Shown here: positions 23,696 through 33,374 of the stretch, in pieces
Numbering within the stretch: position 1 is the stretch's first letter
Layout: every line of letters begins with the position of its first letter
Origin: Sphingomonas taxi
GTDB taxonomy: Bacteria; Pseudomonadota; Alphaproteobacteria; Sphingomonadales; Sphingomonadaceae
NCBI GenBank assembly: GCA_003243195.1
Contig: QFQI01000012.1
Coordinates: forward strand, 16,834-80,833
Reading direction: 5' to 3'
DNA: 64,000 nt
Made by a program: the position numbers and the translations under genes
Notes under the pieces: model-generated
Told to the model about the DNA's origin: nothing
The model's database searches: none
Seen by the model: only the letters and a program-made list of their open reading frames with translations

Positions 23696-24997
23696 ATGAG
23701 TTCCACCACCCGTTCGCTGGGCGACAGCTTCGCCACCGTTCCCGTTCCCAAGGGGGCGGGTTTCTGGCGCAAGTTGCTGGCCTTCGTCGGGCCGGGCTGG
23801 CTGGTGGCGGTCGGCTATATGGATCCGGGCAACTGGGCGACCGACATCGCGGGCGGATCGGCATTCGGCTATACGCTGCTCAGCGTCGTGCTGCTGTCGA
23901 ACCTGATGGCGATCATCCTGCAATCATTGTCGGCGCGGCTCGGCATCGGCGCGGGGCTCGATCTGGCGCAGGCGTGCCGCCGGCACTCGTCGCGACGGGT
24001 CAGCTACCTGCTGTGGGCGCTTGCCGAGATCGCGATCATCGCCTGCGACCTGGCCGAGGTGCTGGGCACCGCCATCGCGTTGAAACTGCTGTTCGGCATG
24101 CCGCTGGTCTATGGCGTGCTGGTCACTGCGCTCGACGTGTTCCTGATCCTGGCGTTGCAGCGCTACGGCTTTCGCCGGCTGGAAGCGTTCATCGCCGCGC
24201 TGCTTATCGTGATCGCCGGCTGTTTCGCGTTCGAGCTGTTCTGGGCGAAGCCGGCATGGGGCGCGGCGGCGGCCGGGCTGGTGCCCTCGGGCGAGATCGT
24301 CACCAATCCGGCGATGCTCTATATCGCGATCGGCATCCTGGGCGCGACCGTCATGCCGCACAACCTGTACCTCCATTCCTCGATCGTGCAGACGCGCGCA
24401 TATGGGGCGGACGAGCGTGACCGCCACGAGGCGCTGAAGATGGCGACGATCGACAGCACGGTCGCGCTGGGGCTGGCCTTCTTCATCAACGCCGCGATCC
24501 TGATCCTGGCGGCGGCGACCTTCCATACCGCCGGGCAGACGCAGGTGGCGGAGATCGAGGAGGCGCACCGGCTGCTCGCGCCGATGCTGGGCGTCGGCGC
24601 GGCCAGCGTGCTGTTCGCGGTCGCGCTGCTCGCCAGCGGCCAGAACTCCACCGTCACCGGCACGCTGGCCGGGCAGATCGTGATGGAGGGGTTCCTCGAC
24701 ATCCGCCTGCCGGTGTGGCTGCGCCGGCTGGTGACGCGCGCGATCGCGATCGTGCCGGCGGTGGCGGTGGTCGCCACCACCGGCGATCGCGGCGCGACCG
24801 ACCTGCTGGTGCTCAGCCAGGTGGTGCTGAGCCTGCAACTGCCGTTCGCGGTGATCCCGCTGGTGCTCTACACCGTCGATCGCGGCCTGATGGGCAGCTT
24901 CGCCGCGCCGCGCTGGCTGGCGGCGCTGGCATGGATGATCGCCGCCGTGATCGTGGTGCTCAACGGCTATCTGTTGTGGGGCATGATGGTGGGGTAG
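23696..24997 (+). CDS. mntH: NRAMP-family divalent metal transporter
   Basis: This 433-residue inner-membrane protein imports Mn2+ or Fe2+ with protons. The two family hallmarks are present: the TM1 motif GYMDPGNWATD and the TM6 motif GATVMPHNLYLHSS. Asp, Asn and the TM6 Met are the metal ligands. About eleven hydrophobic segments can be counted. It is divergent from the DapF-like gene, with 124 bp between the starts. I saw no clear Fur- or MntR-like box there. The ATG at 23696 begins the protein at MSSTTRSLGD, and the frame is open further upstream inside the opposite gene. Confidence 0.92.
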   Translation: MSSTTRSLGDSFATVPVPKGAGFWRKLLAFVGPGWLVAVGYMDPGNWATDIAGGSAFGYTLLSVVLLSNLMAIILQSLSARLGIGAGLDLAQACRRHSSRRVSYLLWALAEIAIIACDLAEVLGTAIALKLLFGMPLVYGVLVTALDVFLILALQRYGFRRLEAFIAALLIVIAGCFAFELFWAKPAWGAAAAGLVPSGEIVTNPAMLYIAIGILGATVMPHNLYLHSSIVQTRAYGADERDRHEALKMATIDSTVALGLAFFINAAILILAAATFHTAGQTQVAEIEEAHRLLAPMLGVGAASVLFAVALLASGQNSTVTGTLAGQIVMEGFLDIRLPVWLRRLVTRAIAIVPAVAVVATTGDRGATDLLVLSQVVLSLQLPFAVIPLVLYTVDRGLMGSFAAPRWLAALAWMIAAVIVVLNGYLLWGMMVG

Positions 24998-25423
24998 GGG
25001 CTTTGCTCGCTCGACATGGCCGGACGTGCGCGATGATCGCCATTCCGCCCGCCCCGAGCGATGCGGCGCGCGATCCGGCGGGTGGGAATCGTGCCAGACG
25101 ATCCCAGCTCGCGTCCGGACGCTCGCCCTTGTCGCGCGGGGCGCGCACGTCGATGCGACATTCCTCGCCACCCACCAGACAGGCGATGCGCAGCCGTACA
25201 TTCCTGAACGGTATGTCGTCGGGGTCACGCCCTCGTTGCGCCGCGCCATGCCCGCCATGAAGGCGTCATGCCGGCGCTGCATCGCCGTCAGGTCGCTGCC
25301 GGCACGTCGGGGCGCGATGAGCAGGAAGCCCGCGCAAAGCTGCGCTGCCGCGGGAAGCGCCGCAACGCCGTAACGCCCCGGGACGCATCGGATGATGCCG
25401 GGTAACGCCGCGTCACCTCACCC
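24998..25423. other. Gene-free interval of 426 bp, possible remnant
   Basis: I see no gene I can support here. On the minus strand, pieces such as NVRLRIACLVGGEECRIDV and the frame beginning MQRRHDAFMAGMARRNEGV read like protein. They lie in different frames, as after a frameshift, so this may be a decayed gene. No hairpin or promoter stands out. Confidence 0.4.
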
Positions 25424-26110
25424 TCACTCGCCCTCGTACTTGATCTCCAGGAAGCGCCGCTTCGTCTCCAGCGCGTCGAGGTCGCCTTGCGCCAGCCGCT
25501 CGCTGATCTCGCCGATCTCGCGTTCGATCACGCCCAGCCCGTCGACCAGTTGCTGGTCGGGCGTCCGGCCGTTGCGCGGGGTCGTCCGCATCGCCGGCGG
25601 CACGCGCGCGTAGTCGCCGACGAATGCCGGCAGTTGCTCGCCAACCAGCCGCCGGATCTCCGCGCCCGCCGGGCTGTCGTCGTCCAGCGTCGCCAGTTGC
25701 ACGCCCAGCGTGTCGAGCCGCCGGTCGAGCCGGTCGAGCACCGTGACCGCCGGCGCGGGCAGGGCGGGGCGCTGCGCATCCAGCCAGCGCGCGGTCTGCG
25801 CCGGCAGCGCCTTCAGCTCGGCGCGCGCGATCCGCTCCGGCGTCGGGACCGGCGTGGCCGGCGCGAACATCACCAGCATCGTCACCGCCAGGATCATCGC
25901 CGCCGCCGCGACCAGCCCGAACGTGCCCAGCCCCAGCAGCATCGCGACCGCCACGATCAGCCCGCTGGCGACCACCGCCACCGTCGCGCGCGCCGTGCGC
26001 CCGCCGCGCCCGCGCCGCGACCGGCGCTGCAACGGCACGATGTCCACGCCGCGCCGCCGCGCCTGCGCCGCCCGCGCCACCGCCACCGCATCGTCCACCG
26101 ACCCGCTCAC
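25424..26110 (-). CDS. XpaC-like membrane protein paired with TelA
   Basis: This 228-residue protein begins with a basic stretch, then two close hydrophobic segments (TVAVVASGLIVAVAMLLGL and FGLVAAAAMILAVTMLVMF). A helical cytoplasmic part ends in EIGEISERLAQGDLDALETKRRFLEIKY. Size and position fit the XpaC (5-bromo-4-chloroindolyl phosphate hydrolysis) family, which travels with TelA. The true activity of that family is not known. The GTG start overlaps the telA stop as GTGA. Assignment rests mostly on the telA neighbour and the topology. Confidence 0.65.
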   Translation of the reverse strand: MSGSVDDAVAVARAAQARRRGVDIVPLQRRSRRGRGGRTARATVAVVASGLIVAVAMLLGLGTFGLVAAAAMILAVTMLVMFAPATPVPTPERIARAELKALPAQTARWLDAQRPALPAPAVTVLDRLDRRLDTLGVQLATLDDDSPAGAEIRRLVGEQLPAFVGDYARVPPAMRTTPRNGRTPDQQLVDGLGVIEREIGEISERLAQGDLDALETKRRFLEIKYEGE

Positions 26111-27312
26111 AGCGACTCCAGCTTGAACTGCTCCGCGCCGCCCGCGACGCGGTTCTGCGTCGCGCCCTCCGCGCGCGCGATATAGCCGCGCGACCGCTCT
26201 ACCTCGTTGCCCAGCGTGTCGACGGTCACCTTCATGCTGTCCAGCGCCTTCAGCTTGAACGTGTCGATCGCATCCATCGTGTCGTAGATGTTCTGGAACG
26301 CGCGTTGCAGCGTTTCCAGCGGGATGGTCGACGCCGCCGCCTGTTCATGGACGCGCGCGGTATTCTGGCGCAGCAGGTTGCCGGTCGAATCGATCAGCCC
26401 GGCGGTGGTCGCGTTCAGTTGCGTGATCTGTTCCAGCACCAGCTTCTGGTTGGTCAGCGCCTGTGCGACGGTGACGGCGGTGCGCAGCGCCGCGACCGTC
26501 GTGGTGCTGGCGCGGTCGACGCCCTTGATGAGCTCGACGTTGTTCTTCTTGACCAGATCCAGCGCCAGATAGCCCTGCACCGTCACTGCCATCTGCGTCA
26601 GCAGATCCTGCGTGCGCTGCCGCGCGTAGAACAGCGCGCTCTCGCGGATCGCCTTCGCCTTGGCGGGATCGGTGTGGTCGAGCTCGTTGGCCTTGTCCTC
26701 CAGCCGCGCGTCCATGGTGCGCGACAAATGGATCATCTGCTCCAGCCGCCCCATCGCCGCCCACAGGTTCGCGCGCTCGGTGTCGATCGCGGCATTGTCC
26801 ATCAGCAGCTCGTCCTTGCCGCTGCCCAGGCTCTTCAGGATCGAGGCGATATGCGTCTGCGCCGATTTGTAGCCGTCGAAATAGTTGCGCACCTTGTTGC
26901 CGAACGGAAGGACGCCGAACAGCTTCTGCGGCGCGGTCAGCTTGCCGCGCTTGCCCGGGTCGAGATCCTCCACCACGCGGCGCAGCTCGGCCAGATCCTT
27001 GCCGACCCCGGCCTCCTGATCCATCGCGCGGACCGGGCGATCGAGGAAGCGATTCGACTGGCCGGCGGCGTCGCGGATCTCCTTCTGCCCCATGGCGGTG
27101 ATCGCATCGACGCGCTTGCCGAACTCGGGACTGTTGACGTCCTCCTCCACCAGTTGCTCGACGAACGCGTCGACGCGCCGTTCCAGCTCGCTGCGCTTGG
27201 TGTCGTCGACCGGCACCAGCCCGGCGGCCTTTTCGGCGCGCACTTCCGGCACCGGATCGGGCGGCGTCAGGACCAGCGTCGGCTCGGTCGCATCGTTCGG
27301 AGCGGTCGCCAT
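26107..27312 (-). CDS. TelA/KlaA-like toxic anion resistance protein
   Basis: This soluble, almost entirely helical protein of 401 residues matches TelA. RFLDRPVRAM, then FGVLPFGNKVRNYFDGYKSAQ, then the helices around ALFYARQRTQDLLTQMAVTVQGYLAL and QALTNQKLVLEQITQLNATT are typical. TelA homologues were named for tellurite resistance, but the molecular role is unclear and may concern envelope stress. The ATG at 27312 has AAGGA 10-13 nt upstream. The frame continues to 27387 without a better start. It is coupled to the XpaC-like gene and divergent from typA. Confidence 0.85.
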   Translation of the reverse strand: MATAPNDATEPTLVLTPPDPVPEVRAEKAAGLVPVDDTKRSELERRVDAFVEQLVEEDVNSPEFGKRVDAITAMGQKEIRDAAGQSNRFLDRPVRAMDQEAGVGKDLAELRRVVEDLDPGKRGKLTAPQKLFGVLPFGNKVRNYFDGYKSAQTHIASILKSLGSGKDELLMDNAAIDTERANLWAAMGRLEQMIHLSRTMDARLEDKANELDHTDPAKAKAIRESALFYARQRTQDLLTQMAVTVQGYLALDLVKKNNVELIKGVDRASTTTVAALRTAVTVAQALTNQKLVLEQITQLNATTAGLIDSTGNLLRQNTARVHEQAAASTIPLETLQRAFQNIYDTMDAIDTFKLKALDSMKVTVDTLGNEVERSRGYIARAEGATQNRVAGGAEQFKLESL

Positions 27313-27527
27313 CGTCACGTCATCCTTCACAAATGGGCGGCTTCGACAGGAAGGGGGCATTGTCCACCGTCCGTGTGCCGCTTTCAACTGTATTGCCTAT
27401 GTAAGACGGCGGTGGGGCGCTGTCGAGCGATGTTGCGGGCGCCAAGGCTGGCGCGACGCGGAACTTTCCGCTATGCGCGCCCCCGAACAGCGCCTGCGCC
27501 ATCCGCGGGCCACCCTCGGGAACCCGT

Positions 27528-29351
27528 ATGAACCTGCGCAATATCGCCATCATCGCGCACGTCGATCATGGCAAGACGACCCTCGTTGACCAGCTCTTCC
27601 GCCAGTCCGGCACGTTCCGCGACAACCAGCGCGTCGAGGAGCGCGCGATGGATTCGAACGATCTGGAAAAGGAACGCGGGATCACCATCCTCGCCAAGCC
27701 CACGTCGATCGAGTGGGAAGGCGTGCGCATCAACATCGTCGACACGCCCGGCCACGCCGACTTCGGCGGCGAGGTGGAGCGCATCCTGAGCATGGTCGAC
27801 GGCGTGATCCTGCTGGTCGACGCCGCCGAGGGCGCGATGCCGCAGACCAAGTTCGTGACCGGCAAGGCGCTGGCGCTGGGGCTGCGCCCGATCGTGGTCG
27901 TCAACAAGGTCGACCGCTCCGACGCGCGCATCCAGGAGGTGCTGGACGAGGTGTTCGACCTGTTCGTGGCGCTGGAGGCCAGCGACGAGCAGCTCGATTT
28001 CCCCGTGCTCTACGCCTCGGGCCGCAACGGCTATGCGTCCGAGGACATGGACCGTCGCGAGGGCACGTTGACCCCGCTGTTCCAGAAGATCGTCGATCAC
28101 GTTCCGCCGCCGAACCTGGACGAGAATGCGCCGTTCAGCTTCCTGGTGACGCTGCTCGACCGTGACAATTTCCTCGGCCGCATCCTTACCGGTCGCGTCC
28201 AGTCGGGCGTGGTGAAGCTGAACCAGCCGATCCACGCGCTGGACGACAGCGGCAAGGTGATCGAGACCGGCCGCGCGTCGAAGCTGATGAGCTTCCGCGG
28301 GCTGGAGCGCGTGCCGGTCGAGGAGGCGCGCGCCGGCGACATCATCTCGCTCGCTGGCCTGGCGGTCGCGACCGTGGCGAACACGATCTGCGACACCAGC
28401 GTGACCGAGGCGATCCACGCGCAGCCGATCGACCCGCCGACGCTGTCGATGCGCTTCGCGGTGAACGACTCGCCGATGGCGGGGCGTGAGGGCAGCAAGG
28501 TGACCAGCCGCATGATCCGCGACCGCCTGATGCGCGAGGCGGAGACCAACGTCGCGATCAAGGTGACCGAGGCGGCCGACCGCGACAGCTTCGAGGTCGC
28601 GGGCCGCGGCGAACTGCAGCTCGGCGTGCTGATCGAGACGATGCGCCGCGAGGGGTTCGAGCTGGGCATCAGCCGCCCGCGCGTGCTGTTCGGCGAGGAC
28701 GAGAACGGCAAGAAGACCGAGCCGTACGAAACCGTCATCATCGACGTCGACGAGGAGCATTCGGGCACGGTCGTCGAGAAGATGAACCTGCGCAAGGCGG
28801 AGATGACCGACATGCGCCCGTCGACCGGCGGCAAGACGCGCATCACCTTCTCCGCGCCCAGCCGCGGCATGATCGGCTATCACGGCGAGTTCCTGTCCGA
28901 CACGCGCGGCACCGGGATCATGAACCGGCTGTTCGAGAAGTACGGCCCGCACAAGGGCAATATCGAGGGTCGCAAGAACGGCGTGCTGATCTCGAACGGC
29001 GCGGGCGAGGCGCAGTCCTACGCGCTCGGCCCGCTCGAGGATCGCGGCATCCTGTTCGTCGGCCACGGCGAGGCGCTGTACGAGGGCATGATCATCGGCG
29101 AGAACGCCAAGACGGATGACCTTGAGGTCAACCCGATGAAGGCCAAGCAGCTCACCAACTTCCGCGCAAGCGGCGGCAAGGACGATCAGGTCCGCCTGAC
29201 CCCGCCGAAGCGGATGACGCTGGAGCAGGCGATCGCCTACATCGACGACGACGAGATGGTGGAGGTGACGCCCAAGTCGATCCGCCTGCGCAAGCGCCAT
29301 CTCGATCCGAACGAGCGCAAACGCGCGAGCCGGAGCAAGGAAGCGGCGTAA
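27528..29351 (+). CDS. typA: Ribosome-associated GTPase TypA/BipA
   Basis: This 607-residue translational GTPase acts in ribosome assembly and stress adaptation. The G motifs are complete: AHVDHGKTT (G1), RGITI (G3 entry), DTPGHADF (G3) and NKVDRSDA (G4). EF-G-like domains and the TypA-specific C-terminal part follow (TDDLEVNPMKAKQLTNFRASG, DQVRLTPPKRMTLE). Length and domain order are normal. The ATG gives the canonical MNLRNIAIIAHVDHG start. A strong terminator lies 9 bp after the stop, so it is probably transcribed alone. Confidence 0.97.
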   Translation: MNLRNIAIIAHVDHGKTTLVDQLFRQSGTFRDNQRVEERAMDSNDLEKERGITILAKPTSIEWEGVRINIVDTPGHADFGGEVERILSMVDGVILLVDAAEGAMPQTKFVTGKALALGLRPIVVVNKVDRSDARIQEVLDEVFDLFVALEASDEQLDFPVLYASGRNGYASEDMDRREGTLTPLFQKIVDHVPPPNLDENAPFSFLVTLLDRDNFLGRILTGRVQSGVVKLNQPIHALDDSGKVIETGRASKLMSFRGLERVPVEEARAGDIISLAGLAVATVANTICDTSVTEAIHAQPIDPPTLSMRFAVNDSPMAGREGSKVTSRMIRDRLMREAETNVAIKVTEAADRDSFEVAGRGELQLGVLIETMRREGFELGISRPRVLFGEDENGKKTEPYETVIIDVDEEHSGTVVEKMNLRKAEMTDMRPSTGGKTRITFSAPSRGMIGYHGEFLSDTRGTGIMNRLFEKYGPHKGNIEGRKNGVLISNGAGEAQSYALGPLEDRGILFVGHGEALYEGMIIGENAKTDDLEVNPMKAKQLTNFRASGGKDDQVRLTPPKRMTLEQAIAYIDDDEMVEVTPKSIRLRKRHLDPNERKRASRSKEAA

Positions 29352-29360
29352 AGATCGACG

Positions 29361-29399
29361 AAACGGCCGCCTTTCCATCGGGAAAGGCGGCCGTTTTTC
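29361..29399 (+). terminator. Rho-independent terminator of typA
   Basis: A perfect 16-bp stem (29361-29376 with 29381-29396) encloses the tetraloop ATCG. The 3' arm ends in TTT and runs on into further T. The 5' arm starts with AAA, so the hairpin may also stop transcription of the minus-strand gene that ends at 29425. Confidence 0.9.
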
Positions 29400-29424
29400 T
29401 GTCGGCACGCCGCGCCGCGATCCA

Positions 29425-30210
29425 TCAGTCGTGGGTGGGTGTGGTTTCGACCGCGTGCAGGTTGATCGTCAGTTGCAGCGTCACGGCATGGTCCATCTGA
29501 CCGCGTGCCCCCGCGCGCCCCGGACGGAACTGGTTCAGGTAGCCGATGTCCAGGCTCGTATCGCGGCTCGGCCGCACCATGACGCCGATGATGTTCCGCA
29601 TCCGCTCATAGCCACGACGCTGCCCCCAGCGCGTGCTGTTGGGCAGCCAGAAGCTCTCATGGCTGATGAACAGCGCGGTGCCGCGCGCGCCGACGCGGTG
29701 ATTGTAGCGCACCAGCGGTCGGACACGGATGCCGACCTGATCGCCGCGTGGATTGAAGCGTTCGTCGATGCGGAAGCGGGTGGCGAACGGCCCGAGCGTG
29801 GCGACGACCTGCTGGCGGAAGCGGTCCTCATTGGCCGCGGTGTTGAGGTTGTGCGCGCCCACCTTGCGATATCCGGCGCCGATCTCCACCCCGCGCGCGA
29901 CCTGATAGGACAGCAAGGCGCCGAACTCGGTCTGGAACAGGCCGTCCTGGCGATCGCTGAAGCGCCCGATCTGTTCCAGCGTCACGTGCGTGCGATCCGC
30001 GACGGGAACATTGGTGTTGACCTGTAGCCAGAGCTGCTCGTCTTCCTGTTGCGCGCGCGCCGGTATCGCGCAGACCGCCACGACCGCCGCCGCGGCCCCC
30101 ATGCCGGCGCGGCGACGCCCGCGCGCTGTTCGTTGGGGCTTCCCGCCCGCCGGACCTGTCATGCGCCCGGATAATCCACTCGCCAGAGAGGCGGCAATGG
30201 AATGTTGCAT
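29425..30210 (-). CDS. DUF2490 family secreted or outer-membrane protein
   Basis: This 261-residue protein has a signal peptide with hydrophobic core GAAAAVVAVCAIPARA and cleavage before QQEDEQ. The rest is alternating beta structure typical of DUF2490 (LWLQVNTNVPV, LLSYQVARGVEIGAGYR, RFRIDERF, VRPLVRYNHRV, and a closing TLQLTINLH). This suggests a small outer-membrane barrel of unknown role. Starts at 30210 or 30162 are possible; neither has a good ribosome-binding site. It is convergent with typA and divergent from the HAD gene. Confidence 0.75.
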   Translation of the reverse strand: MQHSIAASLASGLSGRMTGPAGGKPQRTARGRRRAGMGAAAAVVAVCAIPARAQQEDEQLWLQVNTNVPVADRTHVTLEQIGRFSDRQDGLFQTEFGALLSYQVARGVEIGAGYRKVGAHNLNTAANEDRFRQQVVATLGPFATRFRIDERFNPRGDQVGIRVRPLVRYNHRVGARGTALFISHESFWLPNSTRWGQRRGYERMRNIIGVMVRPSRDTSLDIGYLNQFRPGRAGARGQMDHAVTLQLTINLHAVETTPTHD

Positions 30211-30288
30211 CCCGGAAGCGTAGGACGGTCGCATTGTCATTGCCCGGCGCTGTCGGGCACATCGCCGGCACGCCCGCAGGAACCCGTC

Positions 30289-30984
30289 ATGCCCATCGAC
30301 CTCATCTGCCTGGATGCCGACGACACGCTTTGGCACAACATGCGCTTCTTCGACGCCGCCGAACGCGCGTTCGCCGATCTGGTCGCGCCGTTCGCGGAGG
30401 ATGGCGCCGCGCGCGGGCGGATGCAGGCGATCGAGATGCGCAACCTGCGGCATTACGGCTATGGCGCGAAGAGCTTCACGCTGTCGATGATCGAAACCGC
30501 GCTGGAGCTGGCCGGTGACGAATTGCCCGCCGACGCGGTGCGCCGCATTCTGGCGATCGGGCGCGAGCTGCTGGCGCACCCCGTGGAGTTGCTGGACGGC
30601 ATCGGCGACACGATGGAGCGGCTGGCGGGAATGGCGCGGCTGGTGCTGGTGACGAAGGGCGACCTGCTGCACCAGGAACTGAAGCTCGCCGCGTCGGGGC
30701 TGGGGCAGTTGTTCACCGGCGTCGAGATCGTCAGCGACAAGCGTCCCGACACATTCGTGCGCGTCTTCCATCGCTATGGCTGCGCGCCCGAACGCGCGGT
30801 GATGGCGGGCGATTCGATGCGCTCCGACGTGCTGCCCGCGCTGGAGGCGGGCGCATGGGGTGCCCACATTCCGCAACCTCTGGCGTGGGTGCATGAAGCG
30901 GCGGCGGCCCCGACCGACCACCCGCGCTTCCGGCAGCTCGAACGGCTCGGCGACCTGCCGGACTGGATCGACGCGCTGGCGTAG
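30289..30984 (+). CDS. HAD-family hydrolase
   Basis: This 231-residue HAD phosphatase shows motif I CLDADDTLWHN (nucleophile Asp and acid Asp), motif II LVLVTKGD, motif III lysine in SDKRPDTF, and motif IV MAGDSMRSD. A helical cap lies between motifs I and II. The substrate is unknown. It may be a phosphoglycolate- or nucleotide-type phosphatase. The ATG at 30289 begins MPIDLICLD. It faces the TonB receptor gene tail to tail, with a GC-rich stem-loop between. Confidence 0.85.
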   Translation: MPIDLICLDADDTLWHNMRFFDAAERAFADLVAPFAEDGAARGRMQAIEMRNLRHYGYGAKSFTLSMIETALELAGDELPADAVRRILAIGRELLAHPVELLDGIGDTMERLAGMARLVLVTKGDLLHQELKLAASGLGQLFTGVEIVSDKRPDTFVRVFHRYGCAPERAVMAGDSMRSDVLPALEAGAWGAHIPQPLAWVHEAAAAPTDHPRFRQLERLGDLPDWIDALA

Positions 30985-31021
30985 CGATCCGGCCCGCGAC
31001 GGTCTGGCGACCGCGCGGAGG

Positions 31022-31047
31022 GGCCGGGTGGCGATGGCCACCCGGCC
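31022..31047. terminator. GC-rich stem-loop between convergent genes
   Basis: GGCCGGGTGG and CCACCCGGCC form a perfect 10-bp stem around six bases. It sits between the ends of the HAD hydrolase (plus) and the TonB receptor (minus). There is no T-run on either side, so it is a hairpin-type terminator by position only. Confidence 0.5.
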
Positions 31048-31055
31048 ACACTCGA

Positions 31056-33374
31056 TCAGTCGAAGCGGCCCGCCAGCGAGATGCCGACGATGCGCGGTTC
31101 GTTGAACACCGCGGCGTTGTAATTCTCGATCACGCCCTTCAGGTTCTTCTCGTCGGTGACGTTGCGCGCGAAGGCGGCGATCTCATACTTGCCGTCGGCA
31201 GTGGTGAAGCCGGCCTTCAGCCCCAGTTCCATGTTGCCGTTCGCGTAGAATTCGCGCGTCTTGTAGAGCACCAGATTGGTGTAGCCCTGCGCGTTGACGT
31301 CCGCCGAGACGAAGAAATTGCCGCGATCGGTGACCGGGATGTCGTAGCGGACCGCCGCGTCGATCTGCCACTTCGGCGCGTTGGGCAGCGGGTTTCCGTC
31401 GATCTGCGCGAACAGGCCGTTGGGGGTCAGCGGATCGAGCACGGTGCAGGTGCGCTGCCCCGCGAAGGAGCAGACCTGCGCATAGACGCGCTTGTCCTTG
31501 ATCTCGGTATGGATCGCGCTGCCGCCCAGCGAGAAGGTGATGTTGCGGATCGGGCGCCAGTCCAGCTCCGCTTCCATGCCGTAGGCGTCGGCGCGGTCGG
31601 CGTTGAACAGCGTGCCGTTGCCGTTCACGTCGTTGCCGTTCAACTGGATGTCCTTCACCCGGTAGGTGAAGGCGGTGGCGTTGATGCGCAGCTTCGAGGT
31701 CGGCTGCGTCTTCACGCCCGCCTCGTACGACATGATCGTCTCGCTGTCCGCGGTGCTGAACGGCGTGTTGAACACCGCCGACCGGCCCTGGATCGTCGGT
31801 CCACGGAAGCCGCGCGCGACGCGGGCGTAGATGCTCGCGCTCGGGTCGATCTCGTACAGCGCCGACACGTCCCAGCTCGGCTCCTTGCCGCTCAGGCTCA
31901 CGTCACGCGGCGCGGTGGCGGGGAAGGTGTCCACCGTGCCCGCCGCGTTGCGCCCGGCGCGCACCAGCCGCGTGCGCTTGTCATCCTCGGTGTAGCGTGC
32001 GCCCGCGGTCAGCGTCAGGCGATCGGCGAGGCGATAGCTCGCCTGCCCGAACACCGCCCAGCTCGTGTTGGTGTTGCGCAGCCGCACCCAGTTGTTCGGA
32101 TTGCGCGCCGCCTGTCCGGGCAGCAGGAAATAGCCGCGCTGGTAGAATTCGGTCACGTCGCGGCTGTCGAAGTAGAAGCCGCCGAACTGCCACTTGAACG
32201 CGCCGTCGCCGTTGCTGGCGAGGCGCAGCTCCTGAGTCCACTGGTCCAGGTCGCGCACGCGGCCCTCGCTCTGCCCGAAGCCGACGCCGCCGAAATTCAC
32301 CGCCGCGCCGCCATCGGTATCGCCGCGGCTATAGCCCGAGGTCGTCTCATAGCCGGTGATGGAGGTCAGCTTCGCCGCGCCGAAATCCCAGGCGGCGTTC
32401 ACCGATCCGCCATAGGTCTTGTACGCCTGCGGATTGCCCTCCGCCTCGTCCAGCGCGATGCGGTCGCGCGGCTCGAGGTTGATGTTGTTCTGCCCGCGGA
32501 TCAGCGCGCCACGGTGGAAGACGGTCGACGTGCCCTCGTACGAGCGGACATGGCCGGAGACGTTGACCGACAGATCCTCGGTCGGCGTGAACAGCAGTTG
32601 CAGCCGCGCGTCGCGCTCGTCGAAGCCGCCGAGCTGGTTGCGTCCGCCACGCGTGCCGTCCGCGCCGATGCCGGTGAAGCTGTTGTCGATCCAGTCGTCG
32701 CGGTGCTGGTACAGGCCCGACAGGCGGATCGCGATCTTGTCCTGCACGATCGGCCCGCCGACACCCGCGTCGAACGTCGCGGTGTTGTAGCTGCCGTAGG
32801 AGGCGTTGAAGCGGCTGGTCCAGACCTGTCCGGGGCGGATCGTGTCGAACTTGATGATGCCGGCGGTCGTGTTGCGCCCGAACAGCGAGCCCTGCGGCCC
32901 GCGCAGCACCTCGACATTGGCGACGTCATAGACCGGGTTGGACTTCAGCACGACATGTTCCAGCACCACGTCGTCCTGGATGATCGACACCGGCTGCGAC
33001 GCGCCGAGGTAGAAGTCGATGTTGCCCAGCCCGCGGATGTAGAAGCGCGGGAAGATGCGGCCGGTGGTCGTCTCCGCATACAGGCCCGGGACGCGGCCGG
33101 CGAGCGCCAGCGCATCCTCGCCGCCGGTCTGGAAGGTGCGCAGGTCCTCGCCGCTGACCACCGCCACCGATACCGGCACGCGCTGGATGTTTTCGGAACG
33201 GCGCTCGGCGGTGACGACCACCTCGCCCAGCCCGGTCTCGTTCTGCGCGCTGTCGCCCTGACCGGCGGCCACGGCGGTGTCCTGCTGCGTGCCCTGCGCG
33301 CCGGCGGGCATGGTGAGCAGCGCCGCACCGGCGGCCGCGCCGGTGAGCAGGATCGACTTGAACGAACGACGCAT
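31056..33374 (-). CDS. TonB-dependent outer-membrane receptor
   Basis: This 772-residue receptor should take up a siderophore, glycan or other ligand. The signal peptide is ILLTGAAAGAALLTMPAGAQ. The plug domain contains EVVVTAERRSENIQRVPVSV (a TonB-box-like region) and VEVLRGPQGSLFGRNTTAG. The 22-stranded barrel follows, with a C-terminus ending in phenylalanine-Asp (LAGRFD). Sphingomonads have many such receptors and the ligand cannot be read from sequence. The ATG begins MRRSFKSILL. The upstream 300 bp show no recognisable Fur box. Confidence 0.93.
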   Translation of the reverse strand: MRRSFKSILLTGAAAGAALLTMPAGAQGTQQDTAVAAGQGDSAQNETGLGEVVVTAERRSENIQRVPVSVAVVSGEDLRTFQTGGEDALALAGRVPGLYAETTTGRIFPRFYIRGLGNIDFYLGASQPVSIIQDDVVLEHVVLKSNPVYDVANVEVLRGPQGSLFGRNTTAGIIKFDTIRPGQVWTSRFNASYGSYNTATFDAGVGGPIVQDKIAIRLSGLYQHRDDWIDNSFTGIGADGTRGGRNQLGGFDERDARLQLLFTPTEDLSVNVSGHVRSYEGTSTVFHRGALIRGQNNINLEPRDRIALDEAEGNPQAYKTYGGSVNAAWDFGAAKLTSITGYETTSGYSRGDTDGGAAVNFGGVGFGQSEGRVRDLDQWTQELRLASNGDGAFKWQFGGFYFDSRDVTEFYQRGYFLLPGQAARNPNNWVRLRNTNTSWAVFGQASYRLADRLTLTAGARYTEDDKRTRLVRAGRNAAGTVDTFPATAPRDVSLSGKEPSWDVSALYEIDPSASIYARVARGFRGPTIQGRSAVFNTPFSTADSETIMSYEAGVKTQPTSKLRINATAFTYRVKDIQLNGNDVNGNGTLFNADRADAYGMEAELDWRPIRNITFSLGGSAIHTEIKDKRVYAQVCSFAGQRTCTVLDPLTPNGLFAQIDGNPLPNAPKWQIDAAVRYDIPVTDRGNFFVSADVNAQGYTNLVLYKTREFYANGNMELGLKAGFTTADGKYEIAAFARNVTDEKNLKGVIENYNAAVFNEPRIVGISLAGRFD

